A stretch of 64,000 bases of DNA from Planctomycetia bacterium (GTDB lineage Bacteria; Planctomycetota; Planctomycetia; Gemmatales; HRBIN36), in the NCBI GenBank assembly GCA_016795155.1, contig JAEUIE010000023.1:26370-90369 (forward strand). Direction: 5' to 3'. The position numbers and the translations under genes are program-made. Within the stretch, counting starts at the first letter, position 1. Each line of letters begins with the position of its first letter. The notes below the pieces were generated by a model. That model was not told the origin of the DNA, ran no database searches, and was given only the letters and a program-made list of their open reading frames with translations. Positions 8,456-16,652 of the stretch are shown piece by piece.

Positions 8456-9382
8456 ATGAGCAACGCTCTGAAAATTGGCCTCATCGTCGGTCGTGAATGG
8501 TCATTTCCCCCTAAGTTCATCGAAGAAGTCAACAAACGCGATCAGGGCGTGGTGGCTGAATATGCCAAGCTGGGCGGCACCCGCATGAACGAACCTTGCC
8601 CTTATGCTGTGCTGATCGACCGCATCTCCCACGAAGTGCCCTATTACCGCAGCTATCTCAAAAATGCGGTGCTGCAGGGTTCTACCGTGGTCAACAATCC
8701 CTTCATGTGGACTTCCGATGACAAGTATTTTGGTTCTTCATTTGCTACCAAGTTGGGGGTAGCTCATCCCAAGACCGTGGTTCTCCCCAACAAGGATTAC
8801 ATCCCCGGTATCGTTCACAATGAAAGCCTGCGAAATCTGACTTACCCGCTCGATTGGAAAGGCATCGTCGATTACATCGGCATGCCTTGCGTTCTCAAAG
8901 ACGCACACGGCGGCGGCTGGAAGAATGTCAATGTCTGCCACTCCATGGAAGAACTGCTGAAAGCCTATAACGAATCAGGCCTGCTCACCATGATCGTTCA
9001 GGAATTCATCGAGTGGGATTACTTTGTCCGGTGCATCTGCCTGGGACAGGAAGTCATTCAGCCTATCAAGTATGATCCCAAGGAACGGAAGTATCACAAA
9101 GACCTGGAATACCCGACGCCAGCACTTCGGCAGCGTATTATTGCCGATTCGCTGAAACTGGTGAAAGGGCTGGGGTACGACATGAATTCCATTGAATTCG
9201 CTGTCAAGAACGATGTGCCTTACGCCATCGATTTCATGAACCCTGCACCTGATATGGATATCTACTCGCTGACACCCTACTACTTCGACTGGGTGGTGCA
9301 GGCCATGGCCGACATGGCCATCAAGCTGGCAAAGAACCCCCGCCCGCAGATCAGAGAAATGCGCTGGAACCAGCTCTTTTGA
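8456..9382 (+). CDS. ATP-grasp ligase, function unknown
   Basis: A 308-residue soluble protein. The N-terminal 100 residues form a pre-ATP-grasp domain (ALKIGLIVGREWSFPPKFIEEV). The ATP-grasp core follows: MPCVLKDAHGGGWKNV (nucleotide-binding lysine and glycine loop), TMIVQEFIEWDYFVRCICLG and EFAVKNDVPYAIDFMNPAPD (metal-ligand region). The family forms amide or peptide bonds through acyl phosphates (RimK-, D-Ala-D-Ala ligase- and biotin carboxylase-like). It sits 29 bases after the esterase gene and ends the run. Together with the C26 hydrolase this suggests synthesis and remodelling of an amide-linked small molecule; that is inference. Confidence 0.75.
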   Translation: MSNALKIGLIVGREWSFPPKFIEEVNKRDQGVVAEYAKLGGTRMNEPCPYAVLIDRISHEVPYYRSYLKNAVLQGSTVVNNPFMWTSDDKYFGSSFATKLGVAHPKTVVLPNKDYIPGIVHNESLRNLTYPLDWKGIVDYIGMPCVLKDAHGGGWKNVNVCHSMEELLKAYNESGLLTMIVQEFIEWDYFVRCICLGQEVIQPIKYDPKERKYHKDLEYPTPALRQRIIADSLKLVKGLGYDMNSIEFAVKNDVPYAIDFMNPAPDMDIYSLTPYYFDWVVQAMADMAIKLAKNPRPQIREMRWNQLF

Positions 9383-9392
9383 AAAATTGTGG

Positions 9393-9411
9393 GACACGAT
9401 TCCATCGTGTC
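9393..9411. terminator. Hairpin after the ATP-grasp gene
   Basis: GACACGAT and ATCGTGTC form a perfect 8-bp stem around TCC, 10 bases after the stop at 9382. There is no T tract, so it may be a transcript-end stabiliser rather than a classical terminator. Confidence 0.35.
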
Positions 9412-9437
9412 ATGAACTTACTAGCTGTTACGATGAG

Positions 9438-9692
9438 TCATATCGCCTCAATCACCGTCCGATGATCCACCGCGATGCTGCTGAGTTCCTTATTGTCCTT
9501 CATGAAATGAACCGTGGCAACCGTCACAATATCGTCTGAACTGCGCTCGGTAGCCAGGCCGGTAACCAGGAACTGGACATCGCGAACGGTGCCTTCCACC
9601 GTATGAGGCCAACTGGTATTCCCCACCTTGACCGTCTGGGTGATCTTCACCCGCTGACCTGGCTTCAAATCCTGGTAATTGACCGTTTGCAT
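9438..9692 (-). CDS. Small conserved hypothetical protein
   Basis: An 84-residue protein, MQTVNYQDLKPGQRVKITQT and onward, with alternating hydrophobic residues that predict a small beta-barrel. The GQRVKITQTVKVG opening recalls SH3- or OB-like RNA- or ligand-binding folds. I recall similar small proteins in planctomycete genomes but know no function. ATG 9692 is chosen over GTG 9710 because AGGAAC lies just upstream. It converges with the ATP-grasp gene and is not obviously part of an operon. Confidence 0.55.
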   Translation of the reverse strand: MQTVNYQDLKPGQRVKITQTVKVGNTSWPHTVEGTVRDVQFLVTGLATERSSDDIVTVATVHFMKDNKELSSIAVDHRTVIEAI

Positions 9693-9995
9693 AGCTGTTC
9701 CTGTCCTCACCCGTAGTGTCTACACTCTTTAGCTTTAGGATGGAAACCATGCCCTGGCAATGCTGGTTTCTCCGGCAGTGCCCCTACAAGTGACATAATA
9801 GTCCCACTCAGTCCACCAGAGTACCCGACCTTCCTGTTCTACCTGATTGACACGGGCTGTGAAACGGTCATACTGAATGTTGTAGCTCACGGCATGGTGT
9901 CCGTGATGAGCAGGTATGGGTTACCCTTGAGCAGGCACCTTTTCTCTACATGGTGCCGGGTATAATCCTCTAATGCTCTCTGGAGGTTCACCGGT
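9693..9995. other. Divergent intergenic region
   Basis: These 303 bases separate two divergent genes and should hold both promoters. I see no repeat or RNA gene. A GGAGG ribosome site precedes the ATG at 9996. Confidence 0.4.
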
Positions 9996-11678
9996 ATGGC
10001 ACGGAAATCATCGCGTTCTAGTGCAGATCAGCCACAATCGAACACCGTGCTGATTGTGTTCCTCGTCTTTTCCATCCTGCTCAACCTGGCCCTGGGTGTC
10101 TTCCTCTACCTGGCCCAGGACAAGATTGAACAGGCGAACAAGACTGTAAACGATGCAAAAAATACCCAGACGGGCATGGAGAATCAGCGCAAAGTGGCAA
10201 CAGATTATGCCATGCCTTTGCTGCGTGCCCTGATTGGTGATACCACCGTAACTGCGGATGAATTGGCCCGGTTGAAGCAGGAAGCCCTGACAACCGAATT
10301 CGCCAAGCTGCCTCAGGAAGCTACTTCATGGTATGGCGGCAAGGTCTGGCGTGAACTGGTGGGTGGTGGACAGAATAACAATGGCCTCATCGGGCCATTC
10401 TCCGACACTACCGGCAAGCCTGCCATCTCCCTGATCGACAAGGTTCGTCAATTGCAGACACAGTTAAACAGCGCCACCGAAAAGCTGAAAACCACCGAAG
10501 CCAACCTGGCGAAAGTGAATGGCGAATTCAACACCTACAAAGGACAGTGGAACGATATCATCTTTGCCCAGCGCCTGAAAGAAAATCAGGACGCCATGCA
10601 GAAGGACACGGAAAACAAACTGAAACTCAAGGATGAAGTAATCGCGGAAAGCAACAGAAAAGCACAAGATACGGTCAATGATATGACCAAGCTGACTGAC
10701 GATCTGAAAAAGAATTTTGACGCTCAACTGGTTCAGAACAAACAGACCTTTGACACGGAATTGAAAAAGGAATCCGATAACTATCGGGAACAAATTGCCA
10801 AGTTCGAACAGGATAAGATCACGAGCCTGAATGTGCCCAAGGCCCGCATTGTTGAATACGAACCAGGTACCGATCTGGCTCTCATCGATCTGGGGTCTGC
10901 TGTCAAGCTCCCTCTGGGCCTGACTTTCTCAGTACATGGTCGCGATCCCAATGATACCTCAGGCGCTGCCAGCCCACGCAAGAAGGCTGAAGTGGTAGTC
11001 ATTCGAGTGTTGGGCGAACAACTCGCTCAGGTACGCATCACCCGCATGGCAAGACCTGATACCGATCGAATTCCACTGCCCAGCCCCGATTTGAGCCAGG
11101 ACGAAGAACGCCGATACTGGGATAAGTACTTCACCAGCAATCCACGTGATTTCATCCGTTCCAACAAGCCGCTTTACAAGGGTGATTACCTGTTCAACGT
11201 CGTCTGGGATCCCACCAAGCGAACCCGCGTGGCCCTGATTGGAGAATTTGATCTGGATGGCGATGGTACCGATGACATTCAATCCCTGATCAGTCTGCTC
11301 AATGCTCAGGGCGCCGATGTCGTTACCTACCTCGATAAAACCAATGGCTACAAGCCAAAACGAAAACTGGATTTCAATACTGATCTGGTCGTGATTGGCG
11401 ACATCCCCTTGATCAAGGCACAAGGTGGAGACAAGGGCCTGGTGGTTAATCGCAGCAATAATCTCGTTCGCGAAGGCATTGCAGTCCAGAAAGATGCCAT
11501 CGAAAAGGGCATCCGAATCGTTCAGTTACCGAAGTTCCTGAGCGAAATGGGAATCAATCCACCCCAGGCACTGTTGCACAAGACCGCCAGTCTGCCTACC
11601 GAAGTCAAGCAGCCTGCACAGAACAACGCTCCACCAGCAGATAATGCACCACCGGTCGATAACAAACCCGGCCAGTAA
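9996..11678 (+). CDS. Membrane-anchored coiled-coil protein, function unknown
   Basis: A 560-residue protein with a Ser/Arg-rich cytoplasmic N-terminus, one transmembrane helix (about 18-40, VLIVFLVFSILLNLALGVFLYL), then long helices rich in Lys, Asp, Asn and Gln (about 45-80 and 145-275) that should form coiled coils. From about residue 280 a beta-rich domain follows, with LDGDGTDDIQSLISLL near 420. The end is a low-complexity Pro/Asn/Ala tail. The layout suggests an inner-membrane protein reaching across the periplasm. I recall comparable proteins in Gemmataceae but no function. It is followed at once by a strong terminator and has no operon partner. Confidence 0.6.
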   Translation: MARKSSRSSADQPQSNTVLIVFLVFSILLNLALGVFLYLAQDKIEQANKTVNDAKNTQTGMENQRKVATDYAMPLLRALIGDTTVTADELARLKQEALTTEFAKLPQEATSWYGGKVWRELVGGGQNNNGLIGPFSDTTGKPAISLIDKVRQLQTQLNSATEKLKTTEANLAKVNGEFNTYKGQWNDIIFAQRLKENQDAMQKDTENKLKLKDEVIAESNRKAQDTVNDMTKLTDDLKKNFDAQLVQNKQTFDTELKKESDNYREQIAKFEQDKITSLNVPKARIVEYEPGTDLALIDLGSAVKLPLGLTFSVHGRDPNDTSGAASPRKKAEVVVIRVLGEQLAQVRITRMARPDTDRIPLPSPDLSQDEERRYWDKYFTSNPRDFIRSNKPLYKGDYLFNVVWDPTKRTRVALIGEFDLDGDGTDDIQSLISLLNAQGADVVTYLDKTNGYKPKRKLDFNTDLVVIGDIPLIKAQGGDKGLVVNRSNNLVREGIAVQKDAIEKGIRIVQLPKFLSEMGINPPQALLHKTASLPTEVKQPAQNNAPPADNAPPVDNKPGQ

Positions 11679-11701
11679 GCTGGTTGCTGAATGAATCAAC
11701 C

Positions 11702-11740
11702 AAACAGCCTTGCGAGTCGCAAGGCTGTTTTTATTTTTTT
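11702..11740. terminator. Strong terminator
   Basis: AAACAGCCTTGC and GCAAGGCTGTTT form a 12-bp stem around GAGTC, followed by TTATTTTTTT. It ends the coiled-coil gene and overlaps the last codons of the convergent gene, whose stop is at 11731-11733. Confidence 0.85.
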
Positions 11741-12429
11741 GCCTTGCTGGCAGCTAACTTGGAAGCAGTCTGCTTCTTCAATACTGCAGATGGGCACACA
11801 TCGTGAACGGTGCAGGCAGGGCACTTGGGGTGAATCTCAAAACAGTATTCCAGCGCAATCTGTGACAGTGCTTCAGTTACGGCAATACCCTTCGTCTTGG
11901 GAATAGCATTTTCCAGCATCGACTGGGCTGATTCCACATCGGCCAGGTCTTCTGCCAGGCCAAGCCGCTTCAGGCAGCGGAGCATGTCGGCATCCACCGG
12001 CATCGCATGACCATCCATGCTGTGACGCAGTACATATGCCACCATGAAGGGCGATGAGCCTCGATATCGTTCCAGCATCTTTTGAGCCTGCTTCAGACCC
12101 TTCTTTTGCAGCGATTCCAAATCGAACGAGTACGTAGTTTCGAACACTTCCTGCAGAATGGAAATGATGCGGTCAGCACGATCCATACTGTCGGGCAAGG
12201 CGCGGATGGCCCGAGCCACTTCACGGGCCGAGCTGACACGAATTTCATTCAGATCGAAGAACGATTCGCCCAGCTTCTTGAATGCCTGGTCTGCTTCTTC
12301 CCGCGTGGCCCCTTCGCGCAGAATGGCATAGATCATGCGATGGAGCACATCCATGGCAACAGGTTCTTCTACTTTCTTGATCAATGTGCTCAGCTTGGCA
12401 AGCTGTTTCTGTTTATTGGCGGAAGACAT
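11731..12429 (-). CDS. Endonuclease III-like HhH-GPD protein with Fe-S cluster
   Basis: A 232-residue protein with the helix-hairpin-helix-GPD fold. The C-terminal cluster motif C196-x6-C203-x2-C206-x5-C212 is exactly that of Nth/MutY. The catalytic aspartate is present (AMPVDADML, D146). The hairpin expected to read LPGVGRKTA is YRGSSPFMVA, so the Schiff-base lysine of bifunctional Nth is replaced by phenylalanine. It may act as a monofunctional glycosylase or on an unusual base lesion. The C-terminus is a Lys/Ala tail. It lies 6 bases downstream of rbfA and may be co-transcribed with it. AAGGAG precedes ATG 12429. Confidence 0.75.
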   Translation of the reverse strand: MSSANKQKQLAKLSTLIKKVEEPVAMDVLHRMIYAILREGATREEADQAFKKLGESFFDLNEIRVSSAREVARAIRALPDSMDRADRIISILQEVFETTYSFDLESLQKKGLKQAQKMLERYRGSSPFMVAYVLRHSMDGHAMPVDADMLRCLKRLGLAEDLADVESAQSMLENAIPKTKGIAVTEALSQIALEYCFEIHPKCPACTVHDVCPSAVLKKQTASKLAASKAKK

Positions 12430-12435
12430 GCTGCA

Positions 12436-12864
12436 TCACTCCTTGATCGAAACAGGCTCTTCACCTGTTGCAGTAGAATCGGTTCCATCCTCGTTTGCAT
12501 CAGGTGAAATACTTTCGCCTGATTTCCTGTTCTCATTCTGTAACAGCCTGCTGACTGCCTGGCTGTTGATCAGTCCCTTGTCCAGATGAAAACTGAGTGC
12601 TGGAGTATAACGCAGTTTCAATCGGTCTGCCAGATGTCGCTGGATAAAACCAGCTGAATGGTTCAACCCCTGGAGACACTGATCAACGTCTGATTCGCTA
12701 CCCAGTACGGAAACATAAATCTTTCCGGTCTGCAGGTCGCTGGGCACTTCCACGCGCGTCACGGTCACTCCACGAATTCGTGGGTCTTGCATCTTGAACA
12801 GGATCGTTTCAGCGGCCACTTCGCGGATTACTTCCGCAATTCGGGCCGGTCGGTAGCTTTTCAT
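12436..12864 (-). CDS. rbfA: 30S ribosome-binding factor A
   Basis: A 142-residue protein starting MKSYRPARIAEVIREVAAET with FKMQDPRIRGVTVTRVEV, IYVSVLGSE and LRYTPALSFHLDKG, the signature blocks of RbfA. RbfA binds the pre-30S subunit near the 16S 5' helix and supports late maturation. A charged Glu/Asn/Ser-rich tail of about 25 residues goes beyond the core. The ylxP-like gene lies 12 bases upstream, as in the common infB-ylxP-rbfA order; infB itself is not in the window. Confidence 0.9.
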   Translation of the reverse strand: MKSYRPARIAEVIREVAAETILFKMQDPRIRGVTVTRVEVPSDLQTGKIYVSVLGSESDVDQCLQGLNHSAGFIQRHLADRLKLRYTPALSFHLDKGLINSQAVSRLLQNENRKSGESISPDANEDGTDSTATGEEPVSIKE

Positions 12865-12876
12865 GTTCTGTTAGTA

Positions 12877-13155
12877 TTAAGCCTCTAACTCGAATTTGGC
12901 TAGCTCTGCTACCGGATGTGATCGCAATGCATCGACAATCTTCTGCAAGGCCCCCTGTAAATGGCTCGCTTCGTTACTGACCATGGCAATGCCCAGTACA
13001 GCCTGCTGGCGATCATCCATCAAGTCGACTTCCGCAACGGAAATGTTGAAAGACTGCTGCAGGCGATCCTTGATGCTGCTAACCACCTGCCTTTTATCCT
13101 TCAGAGATCGGCTTTGCCGTAGAATCAGATAGACTTTCAGCGTGCCTACGTACAT
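12877..13155 (-). CDS. DUF503 / YlxP-like protein
   Basis: A 92-residue protein, MYVGTLKVYLILRQSRSLKD followed by KRQVVSSIKDRLQQSFNISV, which is the DUF503 (YlxP) signature. The family occurs next to rbfA and infB and has been proposed to help ribosome assembly. A GTG at 13164 would add three residues; ATG 13155 fits the family N-terminus better. The gene is head of the minus-strand run with rbfA and the endonuclease III-like gene, and diverges from the membrane protein at 13210. Confidence 0.8.
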   Translation of the reverse strand: MYVGTLKVYLILRQSRSLKDKRQVVSSIKDRLQQSFNISVAEVDLMDDRQQAVLGIAMVSNEASHLQGALQKIVDALRSHPVAELAKFELEA

Positions 13156-13209
13156 GATGTTCACATCCCGTTTGCGGATATCCTGTTATCATCATAGGCA
13201 AGAATAAGT

Positions 13210-13794
13210 ATGAAATGGTTTAGCACAGCATTGATTCAAGTCAGAATTACCGTACTGGGGCTGGCAGGCGGGCTGATCGTTCTGATGGGGATGTGCATGT
13301 TCATGCTGCACCAGGTCAAGCCGGGCGGCTTCATTGCTGGCAACGCGCCGCAATGGGGAAATGTGCTGCTGCTCACTGCTCTCTTCTGTGGCATCAGCAT
13401 TTTGCTGTTTCTCACGTCGCTGGGACTTCCTCAGTGGATTACTGCATCTAACTTGTCTCGCTGGGCCAGGCAGGCGGAACCGCTTCCGATGGATGTCACC
13501 GGACTCGATCAGTCAAACACTGACTGGCTCGAACAGGCTCCGGAAACTTCCCTGAAGTCCCTGGTGCAGATTTTTCAGACAGGAAAGATTGTCCCAACTG
13601 CATTATGCGAAGCTGGTGGCATGCTATGCGCTTTAGCCTACTTGCTCGAAGCTCATCCGCTTTCCATTGTCATGGTCTTCATCAGCATCTGCCTGATGCT
13701 CTACCGCTTCCCATCACAAACCGAATTGAACGGTTGGCTGCTGCAGCAATTTGAAAAGTTGCAGAAGGGACATTGGGCCACTTCGTCAGAATAA
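13210..13794 (+). CDS. Integral membrane protein, function unknown
   Basis: A 194-residue protein with four predicted membrane helices: about 12-35, 48-72, 130-145 and 150-165. Between helices 2 and 3 is a cytoplasmic or periplasmic loop of about 55 residues containing WARQAEPLPMDVTGLDQ. No family is recognised. It is divergent from the ylxP-like gene with a 54-base gap and runs convergently into the SNF2 gene, whose stop follows directly at 13795. Confidence 0.5.
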   Translation: MKWFSTALIQVRITVLGLAGGLIVLMGMCMFMLHQVKPGGFIAGNAPQWGNVLLLTALFCGISILLFLTSLGLPQWITASNLSRWARQAEPLPMDVTGLDQSNTDWLEQAPETSLKSLVQIFQTGKIVPTALCEAGGMLCALAYLLEAHPLSIVMVFISICLMLYRFPSQTELNGWLLQQFEKLQKGHWATSSE

Positions 13795-15642
13795 TCACGC
13801 AGCCACCTTGCGTGCCGGCGGCTTCAAACTAAACAGCCCGAAAATCTCCGATTCATTCAGCCCTAAACTGGTAGGCGGGCCATTCTGGGCAATGATCTCT
13901 TCGAACAACCGCCGCTTGTGCTCAAGCACTTCGCAGATTCTGCATTCAATTGTCTGCTCGGTGACGAATCGTTTGACAAACACGGTGCTTTTCTGACCAA
14001 TTCGATGCGCCCGGTTGATGGCCTGGTCTTCCACTGCCGGGTTCCACCAGCGATCAAAAAGGAAAACATAATTGGAGAACTGCAGATTCAGCCCCACGCT
14101 GCCGGTGCCATAACTCATGAGAATAACATGTTTGCGAGGGTCATGCTTGAATGCATCGAGTACGCCTTGTCTTTCTTTGTGAGGCACTTTGCCATGGTAG
14201 AGCAGGGGTCCGAATTCCTTCAAGTGCTGGGCCAGCATTTCCAACGGCTCCACCCACTGTGAAAAAACAATGGCCTTGCGGCCAGAATCAGCTACTTCTT
14301 CCATGTCGGAAAGTAGTTGGTCCAGCTTGGTGCTTTGGCCGGTGCGTGGATCAAAGTTGCAAATCTGTTTCAATCTCATGACAAGTTCGAAGACATGCTG
14401 AACCGTGATGGTTTCGCCCAGATCATTCAGGTGAACAATGCCTTCTTTTTCCGCCAGTTCATAGGCTTCTTTCTGGGCTGGCGTCAGTTCAAGGTACACA
14501 TCCTGAATCAGTTTGGGAGGCATGTCTTTCATGACATCCTCTTTCACTCGTCGCAGGATGCCATCGCGTGTCATGTGTGCCAGTTCCCTCGCAGGCGTAT
14601 CGTGCGGTATGTTATTCGGATGCACGAACGACCAGATGTTGATCAGATCTGCAGGTCGATTTTCAATCGGTGTGCCAGTTAAAGCCCAACTGCGAGAACG
14701 CTTCAACGATTTGGTCACCTCCGCAGTCTTGTTCCCTTCGTTCTTGATGCGTTGTGCTTCATCGAGAATCACCAGGTCAAATTCGACCTCGGGATCTAAT
14801 GCGAAATCGACGTCCCGCGTCAGCAGTTCGTAATTCACCAGCTTGACCGGCGTCTTGGATGCCGTCCAGGCCACCTTGCGGGTAATCGCATCGCCACCTA
14901 TTACTTCCACCGGAACATCGGGTGCCCAGAGCTTCAGTTCATTAAGCCAGTTGGGTACCAGTGGCTTGGGGCACACAATCAGGACACGGTGCACTTCCTG
15001 AGCATGCAGCAATAGACGAAGCGTGACTATCGCCTGCATCGTTTTGCCCAGACCCATTTCATCCGCGAGTAAGGCGCCGTGTCGAGGCATCAGGAAGGCA
15101 ATACCCTCCATCTGGTAAGGAAATGGTTTGAAAGGCAGCTCAATCCTCTTGCCCGCAAACAGGTTTTCCAGCGGAGGCTGTAGCAGCGTCAGCAATCGTT
15201 CTTTCAGCAGTACCAACTCAGCGGGAGGCTTCTGGCGTGTCGCAGGCTTGGCAGGTGGAGTCAGTATCTTTTCCAGATGCTCTTCTGGCGAGATACTGAT
15301 GCGTTCCGATTGCTGGCTTTCTCTCGTAACAACATTCGGCTTGCCTGTTTCAGGAAACTTCCAGGTTTCCACCTGTACGTGAAGTTGCAGCTTTTGCGTT
15401 CCGGGCAACGGGCGAATGATAGGCGTCTGCAGTTTCACTTCCGCTGGTCTGATGCGGGGTTCAAGTTTCGAGACGATGGGAACTTCGAATACGCTGCAAT
15501 TCAGGAATAATTCAATGTCCTTGACCTGAGGTGGAACAAATCGTTCAGCAGTGTGCGTCGATTGAACCAGCAGGTTACGATCAGGCCTGGCATCAGCCTG
15601 ACTGCTGAGGCGGACCGGTCGAAAAAGTGGAAACTCATCCAT
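13795..15642 (-). CDS. SNF2-family DNA-dependent ATPase/helicase
   Basis: A protein of about 615 residues with both RecA-like lobes of SNF2. Walker A is in LLADEMGLGKTMQAIVTL, Walker B is LVILDEAQRIKN, and motif III is SWALTGTPIENR. Motif V/VI is in SVGLNLQFSNYVF and INRAHRIGQKSTV. The N-terminal 150 residues are specific to this protein and there is no bromodomain or SWIM zinc finger. Bacterial members remodel protein-DNA complexes, for example RNA polymerase recycling by RapA. The frame also offers a GTG at 15666 that overlaps the stop of the upstream gene by one base, so the two genes are translationally coupled or nearly so. ATG 15642 is my preferred start. Confidence 0.85.
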   Translation of the reverse strand: MDEFPLFRPVRLSSQADARPDRNLLVQSTHTAERFVPPQVKDIELFLNCSVFEVPIVSKLEPRIRPAEVKLQTPIIRPLPGTQKLQLHVQVETWKFPETGKPNVVTRESQQSERISISPEEHLEKILTPPAKPATRQKPPAELVLLKERLLTLLQPPLENLFAGKRIELPFKPFPYQMEGIAFLMPRHGALLADEMGLGKTMQAIVTLRLLLHAQEVHRVLIVCPKPLVPNWLNELKLWAPDVPVEVIGGDAITRKVAWTASKTPVKLVNYELLTRDVDFALDPEVEFDLVILDEAQRIKNEGNKTAEVTKSLKRSRSWALTGTPIENRPADLINIWSFVHPNNIPHDTPARELAHMTRDGILRRVKEDVMKDMPPKLIQDVYLELTPAQKEAYELAEKEGIVHLNDLGETITVQHVFELVMRLKQICNFDPRTGQSTKLDQLLSDMEEVADSGRKAIVFSQWVEPLEMLAQHLKEFGPLLYHGKVPHKERQGVLDAFKHDPRKHVILMSYGTGSVGLNLQFSNYVFLFDRWWNPAVEDQAINRAHRIGQKSTVFVKRFVTEQTIECRICEVLEHKRRLFEEIIAQNGPPTSLGLNESEIFGLFSLKPPARKVAA

Positions 15643-15665
15643 GAGATATCCAGCGCACGAGAACA

Positions 15666-16187
15666 CTACGCTGCCTTGTACTGGTTCATCTTGCGGGCTT
15701 CGGCAATCGCTTCACGTACACGTGCAAAGGGTTCCGACAGATCGCTGACAGCAGATTGCTGCAGCAGATCTTTAATGGGCTCTATATCACTCTGATATTT
15801 CTTCAGGATCGTTAGTGACTGTGTCCTGGTACTTGAAACAGAAATCAGTTCATCTGCCCGTTCACTTTGCACCTGGCCGCCATTCAGCCACACTACGGGA
15901 AGTGATAGATGTTGCCTGAGATCGAGTGCAGCGTCGTTGTCGGTGAGAATCAGGCTGACAGCGGTGTTTGCCTTTTCTACGAGCACTTTGCCTAGCAGGT
16001 CGCTGCAGATATAAGGTCGCAGTGTGGAACCGTAGAGCAGTTGTTGCACTTTGTTGGGAGTGACGCTGGTAGTCAGGCGGAATTCCAGCGGCCTTCCCCA
16101 CGCATTGGTGACCAGGTAACCACCGAAGTAGCCTGAGGCATCCTGCTGTATCGTGAGAAAACCCAGGTGTGGTGCAGGTTGTTCCAA
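15666..16187 (-). CDS. Hypothetical protein coupled to the SNF2 gene
   Basis: A 173-residue protein without recognised domains. The segment ASGYFGGYLVTNAWGRPLEFRL suggests a small beta-sheet domain, followed by an alpha/beta stretch (LILTDNDAALDLRQHLSLPVVWLN) and a helical C-terminus. I chose TTG 16187 because GGGGAGGA lies 6 bases before it; a TTG at 16214 is the longer option. It is directly upstream of the SNF2 gene with no spacer, so it is probably a partner of that ATPase or at least co-expressed with it. Confidence 0.55.
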   Translation of the reverse strand: MEQPAPHLGFLTIQQDASGYFGGYLVTNAWGRPLEFRLTTSVTPNKVQQLLYGSTLRPYICSDLLGKVLVEKANTAVSLILTDNDAALDLRQHLSLPVVWLNGGQVQSERADELISVSSTRTQSLTILKKYQSDIEPIKDLLQQSAVSDLSEPFARVREAIAEARKMNQYKAA

Positions 16188-16652
16188 GCCGTGTCCTCCC
16201 CGGGACATCGCCAAAGATTATTCTGTGCCTCATTCTGCCGAATGGGCTGATAGGGGATATCTCGGCAACCAGATGCATTTCCTTGAAACTCAGAACTTGA
16301 TTGAAGTTCGGGAAAAACACACCATGTCGATGGGATCGTTAGAGAATGCATAGCTCAACATGGTATTTTTCTACTCGGCGAGTGACTTGAGTGAATTAAG
16401 ATAAAGTGGCCAATTAACTTGTTCAGTCTCTGCGTAGATTTCACATAACCGTTGCAACTATCATGAATTACATGAGCTGGCTAAAGTAAGGAATATGCTC
16501 AAATCTCTGCTTTAGATGGTCGAAAGATCGCAGAAAACCCCTTTGCCTTCCCTCTCACTTTCCCAATAATGCCAGTAGGAACTTAACAGCACCAAACTGG
16601 CATCCTGCCCACCCACCTATTGCAGCGTTGTCAGCATCTGATTGAGGATATT
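16188..16652. other. Divergent intergenic region
   Basis: No gene can be supported in this stretch between the divergent hypothetical gene and citrate synthase. It is less GC-rich than its surroundings in the middle (16360-16480) and should hold the two promoters. GAGGA lies about 6 bases upstream of the citrate synthase ATG at 16653. Confidence 0.4.
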
